64,000 nt of DNA from Vanilla planifolia (Eukaryota > Streptophyta > Magnoliopsida > Asparagales > Orchidaceae), in assembly GCA_023846275.1 (NCBI GenBank), contig CM043865.1, positions 27,695,912 to 27,759,911 of the forward strand. The letters are read 5' to 3'. Position numbers and translations under genes: made by a program. The notes under the pieces were generated by a model. That model ran no database searches and was not told where the DNA came from. It saw only the letters and a program-made list of their open reading frames with translations. How positions within the stretch are numbered: position 1 is the stretch's first letter; the number at the start of each line of letters is the position of its first letter. Shown piece by piece: positions 12,501 through 23,438 of this stretch.

Positions 12501-15500
12501 CTCTCGCTCTCTCTCTCTCTCTCCCTCTCCCTCTCCCTATCTCATTATTTTGCTCTTGCTTCTCTCTTATTGAGTTATAGTACATTTCCATTATAGGTTT
12601 CATTGCTTGCCACTTGAAAATTAAGTGAGAAGAGAAGATCTATTCTTTCTCTATTCTTTCTTTTTCATACAAGCCTAAAATCTGAAGGTTTGCAAGTAAG
12701 ATGATCATCCATATATGAGATTAAATTACGTTGAAGGATTACTTTTTGTGTGTCATGTCTATGTTTAACATCATGACAAAGTGCACTAGCACAAAAGCTC
12801 TTCGATCTTTGTAAAAGTAGTTTGTTGCTTGGAAAGATGAAACTTAACTGAAGTAATAATTAGCATAATGGATATATTTTATTTGTGTTGTATGTTCTAA
12901 TATTACCTTTCCTGTTAATGTTTCATAAATAAAACACTATTTCAAGGATTTTCAAAAAAATGTTGATATACTTTGCACTGTTGTAATTTTCTTTCTTCAG
13001 CATGCTTGTGGTTGCAACTTCGGGAGCTGGTTATGTTCTGGGGAGTGGTCATGTTATAGACTTTGCTGGTCTTTGTTGTACTTGTGCTGGTACCATGATG
13101 GTTGCTGCCTCTGCTAACACATTAAATCAGGTAATACATGGGACATTGTGTTAGACTTTAATATTAATATTCTTCATCTAGTTCACCTGTCTTAATGAAG
13201 TTTGATGCATCTAGTGATTTCTTTTTGACCTTGGAGAAGTTTATATTGTGCACTTGATGCTCAGGACTGCAATTTCTTTTGATATTAGTAAAATCAACGA
13301 TAGAAAACACTTTAGCATCCTTTGGCTATCAGGGATATAGATGATGTGAGACTTGCTTTCCTCACTCAATCTTGTGGCTATGCTAAAAATTTATTATTGT
13401 TTCATAGTATTTGTTAGCGTGGAACTTTTAGGGATTAAAGTTTCTTAAGGCAACCTTGTATTCTATGTTTTGCATTCTCATAGAAATTTTTGTATCATGT
13501 AAGTCTTATTTGTTCATGCTTAAACGGTTTAGTTTCTTTGTTAGGTGTACTGTTTTAAATTTAAGAACATATGTTCTTTATTATTTGTTCTATTTTAGGT
13601 GATTTCAATGTGCTTTGTTATTCTGTGTCTTGGTTTTAATTATTTTTGAGCATTTTGAACTATAAACCTAGTGGCTCAAATTCTTGCCTTTCTATCAAAA
13701 TTTAAATATGTTTAGTGTAACTTAGTACCTAGTTCTTTCCTTCATGGTGCATTGTTGTATGATATCATTCTATGGCATTGATTAAATATATTTGTTTGTA
13801 TTGTGTAGTAGGCTGTTAATGAAAGACTCTAATTTGATTGACAACGACCTGAATTTTGTGTTGAGGTTTTTATTTTTTTTCATATATTTTGAACTATAAC
13901 CCCTGTGGCTCAAATTCTTGCCATTCTATCAAAATTTATATGTGTTTTGAGCAACATAGCTTATCTTTCCTTCATGGTCCATTGTTGTACAATGCCATTT
14001 GTGGTAAATTGTTTTATAATGGCATTGATTAAGTGTGCTTGTTTATATTGTGTTGTAGGCTGTCAATGAGTGACTTGGATCCTATTGAAGCCAACCGGAA
14101 TGTGGTTCACTTATTTTCTATTCAAATAAGAATTTTGGTTTTGACTTAGGTTGACCAATGGTGGGCTGAATTTTGGGTTAACCCAAATGCTCTAAATATC
14201 ATGCAAAATAGAAACTAAATTGAAAATAATAGAAGTAAAAGATCCCCAAAGCCCTAACTATTGTGTTAGGAAATAGGAATTAAATTTAAAATAATTGAAG
14301 TATAAGATATTATATTTATTATAGGTTAAAAATTTAATTATCTATCCATTGGTAATATGAGGGTTAGATATCTCATCTAGACATTAAACAAATAATATTT
14401 TATAGGTAATAGTATAATTTTTAATTTTTGGGTTGGGTTCCTCTTGACCCAATTTTAACTAGGGGGGGGTTGCCAATCACGTTGGGTAATGGGTTAAAAA
14501 AATTAATTTGGGGAGTTTTTGTTTGGAATTCGGATTGCATCAGGTAATGAATCGAAATATTGATTGTCCCATTCTATTTTGGTACTTAATATTTTGTGTT
14601 GGCTGATCTCTGGTAGATATAATTTTTTTTAATGTGTTTTAAATAGGTGAATATATGTGCAGTTGATTTACATTCTTGACCAAACACCATCAATAAAAAA
14701 TGTTTTGGCATGTAATTTAGAAGGATGAGCAATTACATTTATTTATCAATAAATTGACCCTTCATGTTTTTGGCACAATTCTGAATCGTTCCTTGCAAGC
14801 AAGTGGTACCATTAAGGTGGCCAATTGATTGCTATTTTCTGGTTCAGTATCTGATTTACAGCATATTTCTACTAATGCAAATTGTAAGAAATCTGATTCA
14901 CTTATTAATATCTGGGATAGATTAGCTTTTGATGTGTTTCATGATGAGGATAAATATTATTTCAAAGAAAATACAAAATTTTTATTTATTCTGCTACTTG
15001 AACGGTATGCTCAGGCCACTCCGTGTTAACTCAGTTGATCCTTTGCATACAATGAGGAAGAAGAGTTGTATAAATTAACTTCTAAGTAATTCTGTGTCAT
15101 TTAGTAGGTGTTTGAAGTGAAAAATGATGCTAAAATGAAAAGAACAAGGCATAGACCCCTGCCTTCTGGGCGTATTACTGTTCCGCATGCAGTCACCTGG
15201 GCATCCATCATCGGAATTTCTGGCACAACTTTGTTGGCTTGGAAGGTTAGATAATAATATTTAGTTTGTATATTTATTTGGTTCATGAACAATTTTCCTT
15301 ATATAAGGGGCAATTTGGTTTGTAGCTTTAATCTTATCCTTGGAAGGATATATTAATTTTATATGTTACAGTTTTTAAATGGATATGTTTGGGTTACAGA
15401 TCCTTTATTTGTGTACAATCTCACTGTTATTTTTATGGAGAATCTGAGTTTTCCCATTATTGTGTCATTTTGAAACCATTCAAAATGAAAGTTATTGTTA

Positions 15501-17803
15501 TAAAATACAATAATTTTATTTGTAAAAACAGAAAAAGTGTAATTTTTTTCTTCTTAACTACATAACAAAGTGCAGTAAACCAATTGGCCCCTAAATTCCT
15601 TGATTCAATATCTTTCTGTGTTCTTCACTAATATGTGCAATGACTTCATTGGCAAGGTCTTTGCAGGCTAATTACTTGGCTGCTGGGTTTGCGGCTAGCA
15701 ATCTCTTTCTCTATGCTTTTGTGTATACTCCTTTAAAACAAATACATCCAGTGAATACATGGGTTGGAGCAGTTGTTGGGGCCATCCCTCCACTTCTTGG
15801 GTAATTCCTCCAAATTTTATTCTCTGTTGTAAATCTTATTGTTGTTTTCTTATTTGTTCCATACTTTGAGCCGAAATATGGAATACTATGTAAAAACCCA
15901 GCTAAAAATAGCTCAATAAGTCAAATATAAGCCTATGCTAGTAATTTTGTAAAGTGAATGTACTATTTTATTTATTAAAAATATGACCTCCAAGGTTGTT
16001 TTCTATCCTTTTGGACACTTGAATGCTTGCTTGTGACGCACCATGGCATGTCTTGTTTTTTGTTTTTTTGCAGACTTTGCCTGATACTATTTAGCTTTTT
16101 TGGTATCTAGAGAACATGACAAGCATACTTCCTGGATATCCTGTTAAGAACACCTTGTCATGACTCTTCTTTTTTTTTTCCTCAAACATCTGGCACATTT
16201 TGATTTCTGGGTATAGATAAAATATGGAAAGAAGGTAGTCTTGATTAAGCTACTTCCTGTGTCTTTATTGGATTGAATTATATTGAAAAACCAACGTTTC
16301 TCTAGGATAATGGTTCCCAATGAAATAATTTACCTATTTATATCGTTGGTATAGTGTAATGAAGCTGCACAGAGGATCATCAAATCACTTCAGCCATAAT
16401 GTTCATGGCTTGACCTATGCACAATAAGAGCTGCAAATTGACCATTTGATGGAAAGAAATTTTATTGCTGTTACATATTACAGCAAACAGAGCTTTTGAA
16501 TCATTTCAGGATTATTTACTAGCATAACTATAACACTCAAAAAATACCTAATTACCTTGACATATAAGTTTAATGAATTGCCTTCTTAATGCCAAAATTC
16601 TGATCGTTTCTTCTGTAATGCTATAAAGGTTTGATAATTAGGTATCTTTCTGTTTCGTGCTAGTAAATATTCAATGTGAGACCTAATTTTAAACTATTGG
16701 GTATGGAATTGTTAGTCATGTATGCTTCTTTGTCATACGAACATGAACAGTATGTATATAAGCACAAGTTTCCCTCGTTCTTCTTTTAGTAGATTTGCAT
16801 TATCTTGATCCATACATCTTGTAGGTGGGCTGCAGCTTCTGGTGAGGTTACACTCAATGCCATGATTCTTCCAGCTGCTTTATATTTTTGGCAGATTCCA
16901 CATTTTATGGCCCTAGCATATATGTGTCGCAATGACTATGTCTCTGGAGGGTGAGTTCTTTAGCATAAAATGGAAGTTTAGTTATGTTCATTCAGTATAC
17001 CTCTTATAAATGTGTTGGTTTATCTTTGCATACATGTGGCCATGCCTCTTACTAGGCCATCTTGTTTGATGCAGTTTCCAGATGTTTTCTCTAGCCGATG
17101 CTTCAGGTTGGAGAACTGCATGGGTATCGTTACGGAACTGCCTTTATCTGCTCCCTTTGGGATTTCTGGCATACGATTGTGAGTACTACTTCATCTTGCA
17201 TTCTTTGTTTTCTCACATTCTCTGTTACTCTTGTAATACTTGAATCTTATAGCCCTATATGAATCTGTATTTACCCACTAAAACTACCTGTGATCGATCA
17301 TCATTTATGCTTTGCAAAATCTTTAATACATTTATATACTAGAACACTATCTCGAATAGCTAATTCAAGAGCTTGACAGCTCTTTTTAGAATGGGGCATG
17401 TCATGCTACCATCTCCTACATGCTGATTTTTCACATGTTCTATGAAGGGGGCATCACAACGAAATGGTTTGCCATTGAGTCATCGATCATCACATTGTTC
17501 ATAAGCGCAGCAGCTGTGCTATTTATTCGAGCTAGGACTGCTAAAACGGCTCGTAGAATGTTCCGTGCAAGTCTTCTATATCTCCCAGTCTTCATGTCTG
17601 GCATGCTCTTGCATAGGCTGCCTCTAAACGATCAGGAAGCTTATCTTGTTGTATCATCGAGTCAAGACGAGGAGCTTTTGAGATCTAGTGGAGATGAAGG
17701 GCTTTTGGGTTTTGAGAAAGAACACATGCATGCTGCTAGTCCACCTGTAGCATATGCATCCGTTGCCCCCTTTCCTTTCCTGCCCGTTCCATTGTATCAT
17801 TAG
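6501..17803 (+). CDS. COX10: Protoheme IX farnesyltransferase, mitochondrial (haem O synthase), 7 exons
   Basis: Exons 6501-6889, 13001-13130, 15108-15245, 15667-15800, 16825-16950, 17075-17178 and 17448-17803 join in frame to 458 residues (Arabidopsis about 431). The enzyme adds a farnesyl group to haem B to make haem O, the precursor of haem A for cytochrome oxidase, in the inner mitochondrial membrane. The first about 110 residues are a basic, Ser/Ala-rich presequence. The UbiA-type prenyltransferase core starts at [22 protein letters not shown]. The first polar motif is [22 protein letters not shown] (about 171-192, with N, D and KMKRT). Other family marks are [35 protein letters not shown]-like residues and [17 protein letters not shown]. 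The tail [15 protein letters not shown] is the usual plant ending. Introns 1 and 2 are very long (6.1 and 2.0 kb) and filled with repeat remnants. Identification is strong; the exact presequence start is inferred from the first in-frame ATG. Confidence 0.96.
9479..9663. repeat. Degenerate tandem duplication, about 100-base unit
   Basis: A first copy at about 9479-9584 and a second at about 9585-9663 share an ordered set of words: TTGATTGACCTACTTGGAGT against TTGATCTATTGGGAGT, then AAATTCT/AAATTTT, then a CTCAAGTAATTTAACT block against CTTAAGTAATTTAACT. Identity is moderate, so this is an old duplication. Confidence 0.6.
9735..10000 (+). mobile_element. LTR-like remnant (possible Ty1/copia-type solo LTR or fragment)
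   Basis: TATAAATAGGAGACTCCCTC is followed by a long untranslated-leader-like stretch with TTTCTCTCTTG and repeated CTCTT/GAGAG words. This is the promoter-plus-R-region pattern common in plant copia LTRs. No internal coding region or primer-binding site was seen beside it, so at most it is a solo or partial fossil. Ends were not determined. Family call is an impression from sequence style, not a match. Confidence 0.25.
10981..11002. other. 22-base perfect palindrome
   Basis: TTATACCCATATATGGGTAT followed by AA reads the same on both strands. It lies in COX10 intron 1 with no associated gene feature. Probably chance in AT-rich DNA, though the CCC/GGG cores make it less trivial than an AT run. 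Confidence 0.85.
12495..12538. repeat. CT-rich microsatellite
   Basis: An interrupted (CT)n run passing into (CTCTCC)n, on the coding strand of COX10 intron 1, about 460 bases before exon 2. Confidence 0.9.
13640..14075. repeat. Imperfect direct duplication, about 230-base period, in COX10 intron 2
   Basis: Copy 1 at about 13640-13825 and copy 2 at about 13872-14075 share in order: TTTTGAACTATAA, GTGGCTCAAATTCTTGCC, TCTATCAAAATTTA, CTTTCCTTCATGGT, CATTGTTGTA, GGCATTGATTAA, and GTAGGCTGT.AATGA. Spacing and order are kept with small indels, so it is one local duplication that has since diverged. Each copy ends in an acceptor-like TGTAG|GCTG. Confidence 0.85.
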
Positions 17804-19430
17804 AGTTCATATGAGCAGTGTCCTGAGTTATATGTCGACTCTTCAATGGTTTACCAGTGTTTTTGGTTAAGTCTGAAAACCAGTTGTTTGATTTGATGCT
17901 GCAAGGTACATAAGGCAGGAAGGCTGGACTCCTGTGTCTTTTTGTTTTCTGCTTTGCATGATTAACACTTAGTTCACAATTCTTTGCTCCATTCCAGACT
18001 ATTGAGAGCTATGTTGGCAGACTCAAACTATTTATTATTAGTGTGAGACGTACATCATAACATGCTTTGTTTACATTTTTTGTGGCTTTATAGAAGTAGA
18101 ATTCAAGCTAGTGAACCAAGGCATTTAAGCTGGAAGCAACATGAACATTTAACATAGGTTGTGTTATAGAATTTATTTCTGTTTTTGAATTATCATAATC
18201 TGATAGACTAATTATTTTATTTTAAATGCATGATTGAGTTACTATGTGTGAAATCTGTTTGGATTGTTTCAAATGATCCATCTATGCTCACAAGGTCCTT
18301 CTTGGTAGATGGGAGAGATGGATTTTGATGTAGGGTTTTGTTTGTTGAAAACTAGGGTAGAAGAGGTCAAAGAGAAACATGAGTCACGACAAGAAGAATA
18401 TAGATAGATGATAAAAAAAAGTACAATGCTATTTTACTATTTGATTATGATCTTAAAACCTGAACCAATAGAGAGTTTATGAGTCTTTTCTATCTCAACT
18501 ATATCATGAATCTTATGGCTCTCCTACACATTGTGTTTAATATCTTATAACCCTATTAGATGGAATTATTAAATAAATGTCTAACATAAGATTGTCATAA
18601 CCATCAAAGTTTTTACTCTTCTAATTGTAAGAAGCTGTCAACTCTAATTTGACCATCTCACTTTGAATATCTTCAGAAGGATATTTATAGATTTGTTGTA
18701 GAGACTTTATTTAATTATAGAGTGCTTGAATTAGCTTTTTGTAGTATTGAAGGACATCGGGTCAATGCTCTTAGGTCTACCTCACCACTTCAAAGGCTAG
18801 AACTTCAACTATATGGTGCTTCTTGAGTTCTCTTGAGATCACCTTATCCAGACCTATTGAACTACTCTTAAGTGCTGCAAAAATGTTCACTAGGATCATT
18901 AAGACCTATTTCTTCCACTTGATGTCATTATGAATTGATCATCTTTTTCATTGAGTGTTTTTGGGTAGTTTTCATCTAAGTTTTATAAGGACAATTATCT
19001 CATGAAATTTTTTATGTTTTCTTGAGACCTACATAATAAATTTAGAAACACGGATACTTATCGACCTAATCCCCTAGCTAACAAATATCCAATATAATAA
19101 TTATTCCATATGTTTTTATTTTAAAAATGTTTGTCACATCTCCATTATTGTTCACAAGTCATACATTTTAGTGTTGTTTTATCATCAAATAATTAAAAAA
19201 ATATTTTGATTTATTAGATGTAACTAAGAAATAAGGAATGTCAAAATGTTTTTCAAAATAAAAAATATATCAAACGACTATTATATCAATTACACATTAT
19301 ATATTTTTATATGGAATAATGCTATCAAACTTTTATAGTAGAACTTGGATGAGTTAAACATTATGATGTTCATAGCTCAATTGCATCTACCAAACATTGC
19401 TCTACAATTCAACTCTGAATACAGAAGAAT

Positions 19431-19830
19431 GCACTTTTACAAGAAATATTGGTTATGACAATGATTTTGGAAGCTATGATAATGATTTCCCCAATTATGA
19501 TAACGGTTTAAATTAGTCATTGTCATTTGTAACATTTAAAACATTATTATATTTCGCAATCATAGTGATAGCCTTCATAATGATTTTTACATCTGCTAAG
19601 TAGGCTTTCCTAACAATTCAAACCACTGCTAAATTATCTACTATAGTGGTTACAGTTACAGCCATAGACTTCCTTTTAATTGAATAACAATCACAACAAT
19701 ATCTATGATTGTTGATATAGCTTAGTTATTATAGCATCATTTTAAATTGCTGTAATCGAGCAGCTACTATAATCAAGTGGTTGTTATGATTATAGTTTAA
19801 ACTTTTGCTACAACTATGTGAGCTATGACA
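19431..19830. mobile_element. Possible degraded CACTA (En/Spm-like) terminal segment
   Basis: The segment opens with CACTTTTACAAGAAATATTGG, close to the CACTACAAGAAA start seen in many plant CACTA elements. It is followed by many short subterminal-like words in both orientations (TATGATAATGATTT, ATTATAGTTT, GTTGTTATGATTATAG, CACAACAATATCTATGATTG). No matching opposite end or transposase was found, so this would be an internal-deletion relic or one end only. Confidence 0.3.
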
Positions 19831-21199
19831 ATGTAATAGGTTGTAGTATTGTCAAGAGGTGGCTAACTAGGACTGAGTCTAAGAGAGGTTTGTCAATTAA
19901 GGAGGGTAGCAAGCTAGGGTGTGGCAACAGGTTAGTGAGCACAAGGCTAAAGGAAGGTGACAAGATTAGCTTGAACTACATTTGTCGACAATTCACATTA
20001 TCAAACGATTAGCTTCAATCATCCTTGGAGTTCAGCTAACAGCATCAAACAGTTAGCTTGAATCACCCCAATTGATCAAGTTTATAGCAAAAAGTAGTTC
20101 TTGTGCAAGCATGACTTCTAAGTCTTTGCTGCTTATTTTCTTTCCCTCTCCACTGAAGACTCCTAGTACTCATCACGAAGAAGCTAATGAAGAAACTTTT
20201 GGAAGCCTTTCTCATGCCTACATGTTCTGAAACCATTACTTGATCGATAAAAGTTCTTAAAAAATGCTTATGGATATATTCTAAGTGATGTTGTTTGGAG
20301 ATCAAGACCTAAACCCTATCACGTTTAGGAATTTATAGCATTATGTTTTATGCGAGCAAGAGTTTGGTTTTCTGTGTTGCATTTTCATGTTTTTTTTGAA
20401 GTTTCCTGTACTAGTTTTCCTGTTTGAGTTTGGGTGATTGTCAAAAATTGGAATTCTTTCAATAAGTAATCTCTCTGGATTTAAATCATGCTATTAGCAA
20501 CATTTTTTTTATTAAAGGTTTTCAGTGAACTTGCTTCTAAACAATACTTTTACAACAAAATCTCTCACAAAGAGATCCAGATTCAAGTGTTCTCTATAAA
20601 TCAAGTAAAAACCACAGCAGTGAAGTCCTGATGACTTGAGAACTTGAAGCATGAAATATCTTCAAGTTATCAACAAAACATATTGTTTTGAGTTTCTGTT
20701 GCAAAGGACTTCAATGCTGCATTTTGATAGCTAGAAGGAAAACTATTCAGCTATCTAGTGAAATTCAGAATCCTAATGTTCAAGCTCACTGTTAAATGCT
20801 TTTGCCCTATGAAAAGTGTTCTAATCTCTATGAACTTTACAGCTTCTTAGATCTATCAATATAATAAAGGTTACATGTTTAAGTCATTTCAATCTGAAAC
20901 CATTTCATAGAATTTCACCTACTGTCAGTTTATCATGTATTGAGTGCCACTGATTTAACTTAAGTGCAAAACTGAGCCAGATTGAGTGATCTACCTAATC
21001 ATAATTAGCTTAATCTTTGTTGAAATCATTGATCTATCATTCCTCCATGTGCACTCTATGTTTGCTTTCAATCCTCTTACCTATTCTATGTTAGGTCAAC
21101 TTGTTTAAGCTTTTCAAACATTACCATTCCCTTTTGCTTCTTAGGATTTTGTTTGTCATTTCAGCGATCTTCCTCGTGTCAAAATCCAGAAAACCCACA

Positions 21200-21200
<1 letters not shown>

Positions 21201-21236
<36 letters not shown>
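21201..21236. repeat. Pure 36-base A tract
   Basis: An uninterrupted run of 36 A residues preceded by CCACAC. It may be the tail of an old retroposed sequence or a simple mononucleotide expansion. The bases to its left resemble no known SINE promoter. Confidence 0.9.
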
Positions 21237-21239
<3 letters not shown>

Positions 21240-21472
21240 AAGTACTTCGTTGTCCCCAAAATCCTGGTCATCATAATTTTATATTACAAAATTTCATAGC
21301 CAGAACATTTGTAATTAGCTTATCCCAACTCTTTTCTGTTAAATGATGTAAAAGTTATAGCAGAATCTCAGCAAACATCCTAACAACTACTTGAGGAATA
21401 CCAGATGATTTACAAACAATCTAACATCTGCTAGAACATTATTTTCTCTGCTACGAAAGGAATACCAGATCC

Positions 21473-23438
21473 TTACCACAACTGGGCTGCACTGAGCTCA
21501 ATCTTTCCTTGAAGATATCTAAGTATTTGGGGGATCGATAAGATTGATCCTTCGCCAACTTTAGTGCATAATCTTGCAACAATTAGAAGACTTCTTAGCT
21601 CCCTTGAATCATAATTTCCTCCAAGATCAGCATCCACCATTTTATGCATTGAACAGGCACTTCCAGAACCTCGAATCCATTGCAGTGGCTCTTCCTCATT
21701 GTGCATCGACTGACCCATTACGAGCTCCAGGACCAACACACCAAATTGAAATACTGCATTCCTTTGCCTTTGTTCAAGTTCACCTGTAGCAGAATCAAGT
21801 GAACAATTGAATCTATACGTAGAAGATTAGAACAATAAGGGATTGGATACGAAAAAAGCTGAACCTTTAGAATGTGTAGCAACTAATTCACTATTGTGGA
21901 AGCAGTTGCAGTCTAGAACTTCCACATAAGAGATCTGAAACATGAATAAAATTCTTTGTTAAGAAGAATAATATTTCTTTCTATCATGTGGAAGTCATGA
22001 TTTGGGAGCTAGCCAGTGTGAAGAAATACTTTGGCAACAAAATTTTGGTCCAGCATAACATTACTTGAATTGACTTTTGCATCATAAACAGGTGGATCAC
22101 AGAAATAATAAATGTATTCCTGCATCATCATAAATCACAGATGCATAACCATGGTAGATCATTGTTCACTATCTTCCAACCAAGTATGAAAAGTGTAGCA
22201 AATATTACCAGTGCAGCTGCAACATCTATAGCAATCTTTAATCTTACCCTCCAATTCAGTGGAGTCTTCAGTGGGTCTGTGAAAAATAAGCCAAATTAGA
22301 ACATTGGTTGATATTGACATAGCTTCAGCCTTCATATTTGCAAAGCAGATGCAAATGTACCACGAAGCCAATCCCGCAAACTTCCGTTTTCCATGTATTC
22401 AAATGCAAGAAATCTGAATCGAGTAGGACATGATTTTTTTAGGGATTTATAATACAATTGGCACTGAATTTTGGAAATAAACATGGGATACCTCTCATTC
22501 TCTTCTGAAAAACCTACAAGTTTGATGATATGTCGATGATGCAATCGAGATAAGAGTAGTACTTCTCCAGGAAAAGCATCTTTGCTTTGATGTGAATGCT
22601 TTGCCTTTTTAATGGCAGCAATATAGCCATCAGAAAACCGAGCTCTATATACTGTACCATAAGAATCACTTCCAATAATCATGCTAAATGTATCAGTTGC
22701 TTTCTTGATCTCTCTGTGTGTGAGCTTTCTCAGAAAAAGCTGTGACACTACAAGTAACAAACATTAAGCTCTAAGGTTGCTTGCTTGAGTAAAACTAAGT
22801 AATATGTAGAGAAATGTATGAACATTACATTACAAAAGTGAGTATCCCAATAGATAAAAAATGTTGGGCTGTTTTGTAACCCTTTTATGATCTGATAGAT
22901 GATCTGTCAAGCTCAGATTACTCAGACCTGTGCACATAATCTAGATGTTCTTTCACCAAAACAGATATCAAAAAATTGATGTTCAGTGTGTAGAGAATAA
23001 GCATGAATCTGCTTCAGATGCTTAATTTGCAGAAGCCAAAGTTTAGTTTAGGGTATGCAGTAACGTGTTAGCAGCTACCAAACACAACAAAAGCCTCTCA
23101 ACCTAGCTTTTGGAAGCGAATTCAATTGATCTGAAACATGTGCAAAAAACCTGAAGAGAAATTGTTTTTTGTTTACTTCACTTTAGTTGGTTTCTAATTA
23201 CGAAAGCTAGGGAAACGACATCTGAGAATCTCTTAATTCGGAAGAAATAGCGTTACTTACGGAAATTACCATAAATCCAGTGGAAGACCAAGATAAACGA
23301 TGCCAAATACCTGGGCGAGAGCGACGGCAGCGAGAGGCAAGCCACCGCCGGAGTTTCATCTCCGACGATTAGGTAAAAAAGGAATATCTCTTCACCGTAG
23401 ATAGAAGTGAGGTGGTAAGGATGTTTGTAAAGAGTCAT
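21473..23438 (-). CDS. Receptor-like kinase family protein, predicted catalytically inactive (7 exons)
   Basis: On the minus strand, exons 23438-23261, 22747-22492, 22413-22361, 22276-22209, 22119-22030, 21934-21865 and 21783-21473 join in frame to 341 residues. Every border is GT..AG, with no stop inside. It belongs to the RLK/Pelle kinases: LTHREIKKATDTFS before the domain, a weakened glycine loop GSDSYGTVYRA (85-95), the ATP-binding Lys in AAIKK (Lys106), RLHHRHIIKLVGF, FEYMENGSLRDWL, LNWRVRLKIAIDVAAALEY and the C-lobe LVLELVMGQS. The HRD motif is replaced by DAK (about 198-200, in CDPPVYDAKVNSSN) and DFG by YVE (about 218-220), so phosphotransfer is unlikely. Residues 1-59 include a hydrophobic stretch YLASFILVFHWIYG that could be a membrane segment. 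No extracellular domain is visible, so it is short for a receptor kinase. It could be a real pseudokinase scaffold or a gene starting to decay; the clean splicing favours the former. The start at exon 1 is inferred. Confidence 0.8.

Larger units (their letters stand above)
6890..13000 (+). other. Large first intron of COX10
   Basis: A 6.1-kb AT-rich intron between the presequence exon and the catalytic exons. It contains a degenerate tandem duplication (9479-9663), an LTR-like segment (about 9735-10000), a 22-base palindrome (10981-11002) and a CT microsatellite (12495-12538). No conserved protein-coding stretch was recognised. Repeated short words such as CTCTTGAGGAG around 11930-12060 hint at a further old repeat. 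Confidence 0.75.
17804..21472. other. Intergenic region between COX10 and the receptor-like pseudokinase (convergent genes)
   Basis: 3.7 kb. The left part holds the COX10 3' untranslated region, and the right end near 21400 should hold that of the minus-strand gene. A segment at 19431-19830 resembles a CACTA-type transposon end. A pure A run lies at 21201-21236. A short imperfect repeat, TCAAACGATTAGCTTCAATCA-like at about 20001 and again at about 20046, was also seen. No other gene was recognised. Confidence 0.7.
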
